DNA from: Cytophagales bacterium UBA2561
GTDB lineage: Bacteria; Bacteroidota; Bacteroidia; Cytophagales; Thermoflexibacteraceae
Direction: 5' to 3'
DNA length: 64,000 bases
Assembly (NCBI GenBank): GCA_002340355.1
Contig: DDLX01000028.1
Location: 434,001 to 498,000, forward strand
The notes under the pieces are model-generated. The model did no database searches. It was not told the origin of the DNA and was given only the letters and a program-made list of their open reading frames with translations. Below are positions 25,821 to 33,783 of the stretch, piece after piece; the first letter of the stretch is position 1, and each line of letters starts with the position of its first letter. The translations under genes were made by a program, and so were the position numbers.

Positions 25821-26390
25821 TTAATTGTCATACGGATTCCCTGGGGGTCGGGCTAATTTTTCATCGTCTTTTCGTTTCAAATTTTCAGGTAACAATGGGT
25901 AATTTATAATTCTAATTTGTTCGGCAGATTGACAACGAGGCAATGAACCCGAAACCTGCATAAAATATTGTAAATCTCCGTGAGGCAATCCGCCTGAATA
26001 ACGTCCTTTTTCTCCATTAATGGTTACTCCGTATTTATAGATTTCACCCTTAAATAAAAAAATCGAATCTCGGTTAGGACAACTCAAACAGGGATAATAT
26101 TTGGACATAGTGGCTACCAAAACATATTGTTCTGCCCCTTCGTAATAGCGAATCGTATCTTCAAGTTTGCCAATTCGGTCAGGTTTTAAACGTGGTTTAC
26201 CACTTTTGGTATATTCTACCACATCATCAAATTTTAAACTTGCTATAATTCCGATTACCAAAGCCACAATAACCACCCAAAACTTCCAATTTCGGAAAAA
26301 TGGATTTTTGAAAGGTTTTGGGTCAGTATTTGGCTGATATTTTTCAGGAGATGGCTCAAAATTACGGACAAATTGAACAGTTCTTGGCAT
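25821..26390 (-). CDS. Membrane-anchored KYG-domain protein, cassette copy 2
   Basis: The 189-residue protein has a basic, Pro-rich N-terminus, one transmembrane helix (about 34-54) and a domain similar to that of the product of 21218: QYVLVAT, YYPCLSCP, EIYKYGVT, GRYSGGLPHGD and a final PLLPENL. The KYGVT, RY and E order could be a degenerate GIY-YIG. It precedes its Imm44-like partner by 12 bp. A decayed version of the cassette promoter lies upstream (26406-26432). Function unproven. Confidence 0.6.
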   Translation of the reverse strand: MPRTVQFVRNFEPSPEKYQPNTDPKPFKNPFFRNWKFWVVIVALVIGIIASLKFDDVVEYTKSGKPRLKPDRIGKLEDTIRYYEGAEQYVLVATMSKYYPCLSCPNRDSIFLFKGEIYKYGVTINGEKGRYSGGLPHGDLQYFMQVSGSLPRCQSAEQIRIINYPLLPENLKRKDDEKLARPPGNPYDN

Positions 26391-26536
26391 TATTTTATGG
26401 TCTGACTCTTAGATACTTGCAATTTCAAAAATAGGCAAAAAATTTAATTTTTTAACCGTATTTCTCAGGAAAGATGAGTATTCCGTACAAAAAACTCAAA
26501 CCCTAAACAATCCAATCATTTAACAATGACATCTTA

Positions 26537-27772
26537 TTATTTCCTCTTACCAAATGTTCGGCTAATCCATCGAGGAATAATAAAAATACCAATCAAGAGA
26601 TACGCATAATAAGTGATTAATCGCCATAAAATTCCGACAATCGTTTCAAATCCGCCATTAAAGAATTCACGGAAAAAGATTTCAAAAGAAAGTTCGGCAC
26701 TTCCTGCACTCCCCGGGGTTGGTGAAAGTAACATGACAATCCACATGATAATCTGACGAGAAAAAATAGTAATATGGTCAGTTAAGTCAATCCCACTAAA
26801 TGCTGCAATTAAACAATTTAACATCAGGTATCTAGCACTCCAAATGAAAAGAGTAGCAATTCCCGCTTTGAGCCAATAACTCCAACCATAACGCCGTAAA
26901 ACTTTAGAGGCAAGTATCGTTTCATCCCCACTACGCACCGCCGCATCCTTCCAGCTTCGAGGAAATCCCAAACACGTAACCCAAATTAAAAAACGAGTAA
27001 TTGAACGTATTCGAAACATATCACCTACAGAAATGAAAGGTCTGCGCCATTTTTTCGGAAATCGAATCGAAATAGCTACCGAAGCCGCCGTGACTAAAAA
27101 ACGTTTGAAAGCAACAGGACGAACAAATAAACCAAAAGACATCAAAAGGGTATAAAATGCGATTAACCCAACACTAATATTAAAAATCTCTTGTAATGGT
27201 AATTCATACCCCAGAAGTACAAAACTTTCGCTACTCGGAAAAAGCTCAATGTCCAAGACAAAAATGACAAAAAAAGAGGCAAATACGAAAAAGCAATTAT
27301 CCAGTACTGCCGTTAGCATCACATACGCCAAAGAACGCCCAAAACCAATGCCTTCCTGAGCAATAATAAACACCACAATTGCCGTTCCACCTACTACTGA
27401 GGGAGTTATGGCGGAGGCAAATTCCCAAAGTAGAATAACATACAGTCCTGAATTCCATGATAATTCTCCACCTGTTAAATGACGGATTCGATAGACATAT
27501 CCGCCATCCCGTATAATTAATACAATTAATGCTAAAGCAATCCATTCAAGGCGTGCTTTACCTAAATTATCCAAGACAGTATCCAAACTAATACTATCAT
27601 TTTGGAAAATCATATAGACCATTGCCCCCAAACCGATAAAAATCGGAATTAGGATTTTGCGGGTATCTAAAGATTGTAAGGCTTTTGCCTCGTCTATTTT
27701 TTCAGCATCTGAGAACTGCTTTTCAATATTTTTCTCTGTAACTTCGTTTGTATTGTTAAAGGATCGTTCCAT
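26537..27772 (-). CDS. Flippase-like protein (UPF0104 family)
   Basis: The 411-residue inner-membrane protein has about eight hydrophobic segments after an acidic 40-residue N-terminal tail. Segments such as ALALIVLIIRDGGYVYRIR and LLSPTPGSAGSAELSF are those of the lysylphosphatidylglycerol synthetase transmembrane region family, whose members include lipid flippases. There is no C-terminal lysyl-transferase domain, so only the membrane part exists. A role in moving a lipid-linked molecule is likely but the substrate is unknown. It is divergent from the second 7TM-SpoIIE gene across about 440 bp. Confidence 0.78.
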   Translation of the reverse strand: MERSFNNTNEVTEKNIEKQFSDAEKIDEAKALQSLDTRKILIPIFIGLGAMVYMIFQNDSISLDTVLDNLGKARLEWIALALIVLIIRDGGYVYRIRHLTGGELSWNSGLYVILLWEFASAITPSVVGGTAIVVFIIAQEGIGFGRSLAYVMLTAVLDNCFFVFASFFVIFVLDIELFPSSESFVLLGYELPLQEIFNISVGLIAFYTLLMSFGLFVRPVAFKRFLVTAASVAISIRFPKKWRRPFISVGDMFRIRSITRFLIWVTCLGFPRSWKDAAVRSGDETILASKVLRRYGWSYWLKAGIATLFIWSARYLMLNCLIAAFSGIDLTDHITIFSRQIIMWIVMLLSPTPGSAGSAELSFEIFFREFFNGGFETIVGILWRLITYYAYLLIGIFIIPRWISRTFGKRK

Positions 27773-28027
27773 ACTCTTATTTGTTCTGAATTCAATTAGT
27801 TTTCTTTTTAGAAAGATTTTCAGAAACCTTATTTGAAATTTTATTTTCCTGTCTTTTTCACTAACGAATTTATAGGTATTTTTGGGTTTCTGCGCACTTA
27901 CAAAGCGACTTTGTCAAGGATTTTTTATGGACTTTTCGATAAACTTGACAATTTTGGTTTAGATTTTGCCGATTTGTAAAGCATGATCAAGCCACAAAAT
28001 AACACCAATTATCCCTGAATTTTGCCT

Positions 28028-28035
28028 TATCTTTA
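28028..28035 (+). promoter_or_regulatory. -7-like element in the divergent gap before the second SpoIIE gene
   Basis: TATCTTTA at 28028-28035 is one base from TAnnTTTG. No matching TTG lies at the right distance. The rest of the 27773-28213 gap shows nothing else that I can support. Confidence 0.3.
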
Positions 28036-28213
28036 CGCATATTTTTCCTATTGATCAGGAACAATGCCTAATGGATAGGATTTTGAAGAACAACCTTGCA
28101 AGCCTATGCCAGATGAACCATTCAAAATACACTCAAAAGTAATAAATAATCAGATACAACAATTTTTGAAAGTGCAAAAAGCATTCGTCGCCATTTCAAA
28201 ACCAAGAATTAAC

Positions 28214-30535
28214 ATGAATAAGTTACGTTGGCTGTTTTTTTTCTGGCTCTTCAGTACATTATTGTTCTTGGAAACACAAGCACAACAAACCCCTGTTGTA
28301 GATACTGTCTTTTCGTTAAGCTCACTTCAGGAAGAATTTAATGATTTAAATCATTATCTTCAAATTATTGAGGATACAACAAATGATTTGACGATTGAAG
28401 ATATTACATCTGAAGACTTCAAATCAAGATTTGTTCCCTATCATCAGGCGGTACAGAATGAAGATGGCAAGCCCCAACCACTCAATCCTGAAAGCGCTTA
28501 TTGGGGAAAAATTAGCATTAAGAATAGTTTACAAATTGATAAGGAATGGATTTTATTTTTGGGAGTTGCCAACTTTGCGGAGGCTTATTTCCCAAAAAAA
28601 GATGGAGGTTGGTTTATTCGTGAGAGTGGGCGTTTAGTGCCTGCTTCCGAAAAAGCAATTAATCTTGGACGAGACTGTGTAATTCCTCTAACTATTTCGC
28701 ATATTGATGAACCAATTACAATTTATATTCGCCTTAAAAGTCTTGATCATCGTTCGCCATTTTTTCAGGTACATTTACAAACTCGCCGAAAATGGGATTC
28801 TGATTTTTTAAATCGTAATTTGTTTCAGGGGATTTTTCAAGGGATTCTTTGGATTTTAATTTTCTACCATTTTGCCACTTACTTAATGGTAAAAGACAGC
28901 CCATATTTGTACTACTTTGGATATATGTTAGTTGCTTCAATTTATTATTTATCTGTAAATGGTTTTTTAACTGAAACAATTTGGCAAGAAATTCCTGTAG
29001 CCAACGAATACACTTGGATTACGACTAATTATAGTATCATTCCACTTTATTTCCAATTCATGCGAACCTTCTTTAATCTCAAGGAAACTCTTCCTCGTTG
29101 GGATAAAATTCTGCATAGTTGGCTTGCATTCAAAATTTTAATTTTACTAATATTCTTGACTGTCGTGGTCGTGACTTTCAACATCGGGACACCCAATTTG
29201 ATAGCTACTACTATCAATATTTTTGATCCTATTATTTCATTAATTTTTATTATTAGTTTATTGATTTCAAAATTCAAAAAGAAAGAAGCATTAGGGTCAA
29301 CTTTATACGTAGTCATTGGGGCTTCTATCTTAAATGGATTTATGATTTATAACTATTTAGATGTAGTCTTGCATTATAGTGCAAAAAATGATACCAGTAT
29401 GATTCAAATGGGAATTTGTTTTGAAATCTTATTTTTTGCCATTGCTTTGGGATATCGTGAAAAAGAAAAAGAACGAGAAAAACAAGCTTATCAATTACAA
29501 CTAATCAATCAACTTCGTGAAAATGAACGGCTTAAAAGTGAAGCAAATCGGATTTTAGAACAAAAAGTAAAAGAACGAACTGCTGAAATAGGCAAGAAGA
29601 ATCTTCTGCTTGAACATCAAAAGGAAGAAATTGCGGCATCTAACGAAATGCTTCACAATCAGAAGAATGCCTTACTCCAAAAAAATCGAGAACTAGAGCA
29701 ACAACAAGAGGAAATTGTAGCTCAACGGGATTATATTGAACATAAAAATGATGAACTAAAAAGTAAGAATCAAAAAATTACGGATAGTATTCGGTATGCC
29801 CGAACGATTCAACAAGCCGTTTTACCAACTCATCAACGTTTACATCAATGTCTAGAAGATTACTTCGTGATTTTCAGACCCAAAGACATTGTTTCAGGAG
29901 ATTTTTATTGGATGCTCAAAAATGAACAATATGTTTTTATGGCAGTAGCCGACTGTACAGGACATGGCGTACCAGGTGCTTTTATGTCTCTGATTTCTAA
30001 CACATTATTGAGTGAGACAGTCCGAGTAAATGAAATTTATGAACCTCACGAAATTTTAGAAATTTTACACCAAAAAGTAATTATTGCTCTTCGTCAGAGG
30101 GAAAAAGCGAATCGGGACGGAATGGATATTTTAATTTGTCGATTAGAATATTTGGATAAGCAAGATGTTTCGGTTGCTTTTTCAGGGGCTAAACGTCCAC
30201 TTTTTTATACTCAATCTGATAAACCTGAAATTCAAGAGCTTAAAGGTGATAATAAATCCGTAGGTGGAGTTAGACGTAAACCTAAGCCTCCATTTACCAA
30301 GAAAACCGTAAAATTACAACGAGGAGAAATTTTGTATCTAACAACCGATGGAATCATTGACCAACACGCTCCCAATTCATGTAAATTTGGTACGTTACGT
30401 CTCAAACAAGTCCTTTCAGAATACAAAAATTTGCCACTCACTGAACAAGAAAAAACTTATACTGAAATTTTGGATGATCACCAACAAACAAGTGAACAAC
30501 GGGATGATATTACGATGATGGGAATTCGTTTATAA
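28214..30535 (+). CDS. 7TMR-DISM sensor fused to SpoIIE-type serine phosphatase
   Basis: I place the start at 28214 because MNKLRWLFFFWLFSTLLFLE is a good signal peptide there; an in-frame ATG at 28106 would add 36 residues before it. The 773-residue product has an extracellular 7TMR-DISM domain (about 60-200), seven transmembrane segments (about 205-410), a long coiled coil (about 415-520) and a SpoIIE phosphatase at the C-terminus: RPKDIVSGDFYW, VADCTGHGVPG, NRDGMD, LTTDGIIDQ. It is built like the product of 9287 but with a longer coiled coil. Its target is probably a STAS protein encoded elsewhere. Confidence 0.86.
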   Translation: MNKLRWLFFFWLFSTLLFLETQAQQTPVVDTVFSLSSLQEEFNDLNHYLQIIEDTTNDLTIEDITSEDFKSRFVPYHQAVQNEDGKPQPLNPESAYWGKISIKNSLQIDKEWILFLGVANFAEAYFPKKDGGWFIRESGRLVPASEKAINLGRDCVIPLTISHIDEPITIYIRLKSLDHRSPFFQVHLQTRRKWDSDFLNRNLFQGIFQGILWILIFYHFATYLMVKDSPYLYYFGYMLVASIYYLSVNGFLTETIWQEIPVANEYTWITTNYSIIPLYFQFMRTFFNLKETLPRWDKILHSWLAFKILILLIFLTVVVVTFNIGTPNLIATTINIFDPIISLIFIISLLISKFKKKEALGSTLYVVIGASILNGFMIYNYLDVVLHYSAKNDTSMIQMGICFEILFFAIALGYREKEKEREKQAYQLQLINQLRENERLKSEANRILEQKVKERTAEIGKKNLLLEHQKEEIAASNEMLHNQKNALLQKNRELEQQQEEIVAQRDYIEHKNDELKSKNQKITDSIRYARTIQQAVLPTHQRLHQCLEDYFVIFRPKDIVSGDFYWMLKNEQYVFMAVADCTGHGVPGAFMSLISNTLLSETVRVNEIYEPHEILEILHQKVIIALRQREKANRDGMDILICRLEYLDKQDVSVAFSGAKRPLFYTQSDKPEIQELKGDNKSVGGVRRKPKPPFTKKTVKLQRGEILYLTTDGIIDQHAPNSCKFGTLRLKQVLSEYKNLPLTEQEKTYTEILDDHQQTSEQRDDITMMGIRL

Positions 30536-30543
30536 ATAACACC

Positions 30544-30576
30544 TCTTACATCTACTATCCTTGATTAGATGTAAGA
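30544..30576 (+). terminator. Hairpin after the second SpoIIE gene
   Basis: TCTTACATCTA at 30544-30554 pairs with TAGATGTAAGA at 30566-30576, eleven of eleven. A short T stretch and later ATTTTTA follow. Eight bases after the stop codon. Confidence 0.6.
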
Positions 30577-30654
30577 TTTGCTAATTTTTAGTCTTATTTT
30601 ATAAGGGTTAATCAATTCTTATTATCTTCTAAAAATACAATTTAGGATATTACC

Positions 30655-30688
30655 GTTGTTGGTCTTTTAGTGAAACGACACCAACAAC
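30655..30688. repeat. Hairpin before the small HTH gene's stop
   Basis: GTTGTTGGT at 30655-30663 pairs with ACCAACAAC at 30680-30688, with partial inner pairing (TTT/AAA). It is the likely 3' structure of the leftward gene at 30696. There is no T-run on either side. Confidence 0.45.
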
Positions 30689-30695
30689 ATCTCTT

Positions 30696-30905
30696 CTAAT
30701 GAGGCTGATATCCCAAACTAAAATAAAAATTCTCAAGGTCAATTTCATAGAATTTACAAAATTTAGTAACTAAAACTTTTTGATATTTAGGAATATCATA
30801 GGCTGCCTTAACAGTTTGAAGTTTTCGATATGCTGTAGAGATAGAAACACTTAGTGCCTCTGCTACATCCTTAGCACTTAAATAAATAGGAAGTTTTGAT
30901 TTCAT
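30696..30905 (-). CDS. Small helix-turn-helix protein
   Basis: The 69-residue protein reads LSAKDVAEALSVSISTAYRKL near its N-terminus, a helix-turn-helix of the excisionase or transposon-regulator type (AKDVAExLxVSxSTAxR). The tail has no recognised domain. It and the two small genes beyond form a short accessory stretch between the SpoIIE gene and prfA. A DNA-binding role is reasonable; no mobile element is attached. Confidence 0.55.
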   Translation of the reverse strand: MKSKLPIYLSAKDVAEALSVSISTAYRKLQTVKAAYDIPKYQKVLVTKFCKFYEIDLENFYFSLGYQPH

Positions 30906-31097
30906 GAGTTAGAAAATTTGACGCTGAAAAAATTATATTTTAAATCATAACATGATGTTAAAGTTAATCAAAAATAGCGTGATAATCAAGTAATTGATAA
31001 AACATGACTAAACTTCATGGTCACTTTTTGGAGATAAAAAAAGCATCTCAAAATGATTCGAAATGCTTTTTGTCAATTGTTTACTCATCAGAATTAT

Positions 31098-31331
31098 TCA
31101 TTCTTTTTCATTGACCACAATCGGTATGGTATCTTTTGAGCATAAATATTTGGCTTGCAAATCATTGAGTTCCATGCGAATTTGATATAAAGCTCCACAT
31201 ATTTATTGCTTTTCTTTATCTGGTTCACCTTCTCCTGCTACATAGTACAAAGCCTGATGTAGTCTTTCAGCATAATTTTCAGATTCATATACTTCCAAGA
31301 AGTGTATTAAACCTTGATTTTCAGTTTTCAT
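31098..31331 (-). pseudogene. Small protein interrupted by an in-frame stop
   Basis: From the ATG at 31331 the frame reads MKTENQGLIHFLEVYESENY through GEPDKEKQ, then TAA at 31203-31205, then continues in the same frame as ICGALYQIRMELNDLQAK to a second stop at 31098. The continuing frame is protein-like, so the gene looks split by a nonsense change. The upstream extension to 31415 is weaker because it reads MNIFDKIRFRLYIYMKIV, and the methionine at 31331 is a better start. Family unknown. Confidence 0.35.
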
Positions 31332-31445
31332 AAGTATAATCAGATTATAAATTTTACTTTGAACTATTTTCATGTAAATATATAGCCTAAACCTTATTTT
31401 ATCAAAAATATTCATTATAAAATTAGCTGAAAACTAATATTTTTC

Positions 31446-31453
31446 TAATTTTG
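31446..31453 (+). promoter_or_regulatory. -7 element in front of the HTH regulator
   Basis: TAATTTTG at 31446-31453 exactly fits TAnnTTTG and sits inside CTAATTTTGTTAG, a small CTAA...TTAG palindrome. It is 22 nt before the regulator's start codon, so self-regulation is possible. Confidence 0.35.
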
Positions 31454-31474
31454 TTAGATAAAAACTAAGTATAT

Positions 31475-31747
31475 ATGCGAAATAAATTACTGAGTATCAT
31501 TCAATTAAATCGAAAAAAGAAAGGGCTTTCACAAAAAGATGTTGCTAAGAAACTGGGAATTTCTGCACCTTCATATTCTAATTTGGAAAATGGTAAGAAT
31601 GAAATTACTTTAAAACGATTAGATGAAATTTTAGGTGTATTAGGTATTGATGATGAAGATATTATAGATGGTAAGTATTCACAAGAAACAATGGAAGAAA
31701 TTATTAAAAATCAGAATAGGATTATGGATTTACTAAGTGATAAATAA
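31475..31747 (+). CDS. XRE-family helix-turn-helix regulator
   Basis: The 90-residue protein begins with a Cro/C1-type helix-turn-helix: KKGLSQKDVAKKLGISAPSY then NLENGKNEITLKRLDEI (about residues 14-50). A helical tail follows, ending in NQNRIMDLL. It is likely a DNA-binding repressor, as in many toxin-antitoxin and phage loci. No partner toxin is adjacent on its strand. Its start at 31475 is the first Met before the domain. Confidence 0.75.
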   Translation: MRNKLLSIIQLNRKKKGLSQKDVAKKLGISAPSYSNLENGKNEITLKRLDEILGVLGIDDEDIIDGKYSQETMEEIIKNQNRIMDLLSDK

Positions 31748-32150
31748 ATTGATTTTATTAAAATAGTACAATTACGAGTTTTTGAGAAATGGCAAGTATA
31801 CCCTAATAAAATAGCAACAATCCCCCATCCCTCAGATGTAATATTTATATCAATAGAGGTCAAAAAATAAACTATTTCTATTGTAATAATATTATTTAAA
31901 GTATGTATTATTATAATTTAACAAAAATTTAGAACCAGAGATCCTTGCAAAAAAGCGTTAAATATAAAATAACAAAGACAAGATTTAAATTTAAAAAGAA
32001 ATGGAACTATTGACGATGTAAGAGGAGGTGTTAGAATGAACTGTTATTTAACTTATAATCAATATATTGTCTCAATACTTACTACTCTATGTTTGGTACT
32101 AGATATACAACCTTACACTGTTGCTTGTGTCTCACAAGTAAGTATTTATG
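31748..32150. other. Gene-free stretch between the XRE regulator and prfA
   Basis: Mostly AT-rich sequence without support for a gene. A 51-codon frame runs from 32036 to 32191 behind a purine-rich GAGGAGG, but it overlaps the prfA terminator and reads as an unlikely, Cys-rich peptide, so it is not called. Confidence 0.4.
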
Positions 32151-32183
32151 AAAAATGTGTCGGCTGTGAGGACACAGCCAACA
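32151..32183 (-). terminator. prfA terminator
   Basis: On the minus strand, about 60 nt after the prfA stop, GGCTGTG pairs with CACAGCC (plus-strand 32162-32168 with 32173-32179) and a run of T follows (plus-strand AAAAA near 32151). The stem extends by three more pairs across one mismatch. Confidence 0.65.
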
Positions 32184-32240
32184 GCATTTAACAAGTCTAA
32201 AAATTGTTATATTTCTGAAAATCAAATTTTTAGTCGAAAA

Positions 32241-33323
32241 TTAGGCGGTTTCTGCTTCCAGCCCTTCCTGCATTTTTTCGGCATTATCTGCAATACGAAG
32301 TTTTTCAATAAAATCGCCAATATTTCCATCCATCACATTCGGCAAATTATAAACACTATGATTGATACGGTGGTCAGTAACTCGTCCTTGTGGATAGTTG
32401 TATGTCCGAATTTTATCCGAACGGTCTCCACTTCCTACCATTGACCGCCGATGTGCTCCAATTTCTTCTTGGTGTTTTTTAACTTCTAAATCATAAATTC
32501 TTGAACGTAAGACTTTTAGTGCCTTATCCAAGTTTTTTAATTGAGACTTTTCATCTTGACATTGTACTACGATTCCTGTTGGTAAGTGAGTTAATCGTAC
32601 TGCGGAATAAGTCGTATTAACAGATTGTCCCCCCGGTCCTGAAGAACAATACGTATCTTTTCGAACTTCATTCATATCAATCTCAACCTCAACATCATCC
32701 ATCTCAGGCAAAACTGCCACACTTGCTGCCGAAGTATGTACTCGTCCTTGTGTTTCAGTAGCAGGAACACGTTGAACCCGATGTACTCCCGATTCATATT
32801 TTAGCATACCGTACACATCTTCGCCCGATACATTACAGGTAATTTCTTTATATCCACCTGAAGTCCCTTCAGTATAATCCAGTATTTGAGTTTTCCACTT
32901 CATAGATTCACAAAAACGCTGATACAAACGATATAAATCACCCGCAAAAATAGCGGCTTCGTCTCCTCCTGTACCCGCTCTAATTTCAAGAATGATATTT
33001 TTATCATCATTCGGGTCTTTCGGAATTAATAGCGTTTTGAGCGCTTCTTCAGTCTCTACTTTTTGTGTCTGGAAGTCGTCAAGTTCTTCTTTTGCCATTT
33101 CCCGAAAATCAGGATCTTTTTCGGTCTTGAGCAAGTCTTTCGTACTGTCAATATTTTCTAAGACATCTTGGTACTTGAGGTACTCCTTAACGATTTTTTG
33201 TAAATCCTTGTATTCCTTGCTGAGCTTGGCATAGACTTTCATATCTGCCATGACTTCAGGGCTAACCATTTGTTCAGAAACTTCATCAAATCGTTTTTTG
33301 ATGGCTTCGAGTTTATCTATCAT
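32241..33323 (-). CDS. prfA: Peptide chain release factor 1
   Basis: The 360-residue protein has the release-factor signature SSGPGGQSVNTTYSAVR, with the GGQ that triggers peptidyl-tRNA hydrolysis. Its PAT tripeptide (VPAT) is in the UAA/UAG-reading position of RF1, whereas RF2 would have SPF. The N-terminal helical domain begins MIDKLEAIKKRFDEV. Length is normal. It is leftward, and its 3' end carries a hairpin terminator. Nothing in the neighbourhood shows a shared operon. Confidence 0.94.
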   Translation of the reverse strand: MIDKLEAIKKRFDEVSEQMVSPEVMADMKVYAKLSKEYKDLQKIVKEYLKYQDVLENIDSTKDLLKTEKDPDFREMAKEELDDFQTQKVETEEALKTLLIPKDPNDDKNIILEIRAGTGGDEAAIFAGDLYRLYQRFCESMKWKTQILDYTEGTSGGYKEITCNVSGEDVYGMLKYESGVHRVQRVPATETQGRVHTSAASVAVLPEMDDVEVEIDMNEVRKDTYCSSGPGGQSVNTTYSAVRLTHLPTGIVVQCQDEKSQLKNLDKALKVLRSRIYDLEVKKHQEEIGAHRRSMVGSGDRSDKIRTYNYPQGRVTDHRINHSVYNLPNVMDGNIGDFIEKLRIADNAEKMQEGLEAETA

Positions 33324-33721
33324 TTTGGATCTATGGTTTTAAAAGCAAATAAGTTCAGAGAATATTTTAAAAGTGTAGTTTCTACTTCAAAAACTTGGAA
33401 TAAAATCCAAACGAAGAACTTTGGGATAAATCCCAAACATTCGATAATGACTTATCCAAAAATTTTTGAGCAAAAAAGAGAAGAAAATACAGTATTCTTT
33501 CTCTTCTGAAAAGAGAGGCAAGAAAACGGTGCTAATGAAAAAAGGTAGTAACCCAATTCATTTTTATTGATGGGAATATAAGTTTTAGAAAGTATTCACG
33601 CAAAGATATGATTTTATTTTGAAAAAAGATGAAATAGTTGTTATACGAACAAGTTGAGCATTTAAAATATTTATTTGCAAAACAAATAATATTTCAGTAA
33701 AATCGCATATATTTTAACGAT

Positions 33722-33741
33722 CAGTCTCTGTAAAAAGAGAC
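33722..33741. repeat. Leader hairpin before the TonB-dependent receptor
   Basis: AGTCTCT at 33722-33728 pairs with AGAGACT at 33735-33741 around GTAAAA. It lies about 40 nt ahead of the receptor ATG. A very similar sequence, AAGTCTCTGTAATAAGAGA, is in the leader of the gene starting at 42798. The rest of the 33324-33783 gap shows no feature that I can support. Confidence 0.4.
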
Positions 33742-33783
33742 TTCTTACTCCTTGTTTTACATTTTATTATTAATCCAAAAAGT

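Noticed and set aside
32036..32191. 51-codon frame behind a GAGGAGG
   Set aside because: It runs through the prfA terminator hairpin, and Bacteroidota do not rely on such ribosome-binding sequences.
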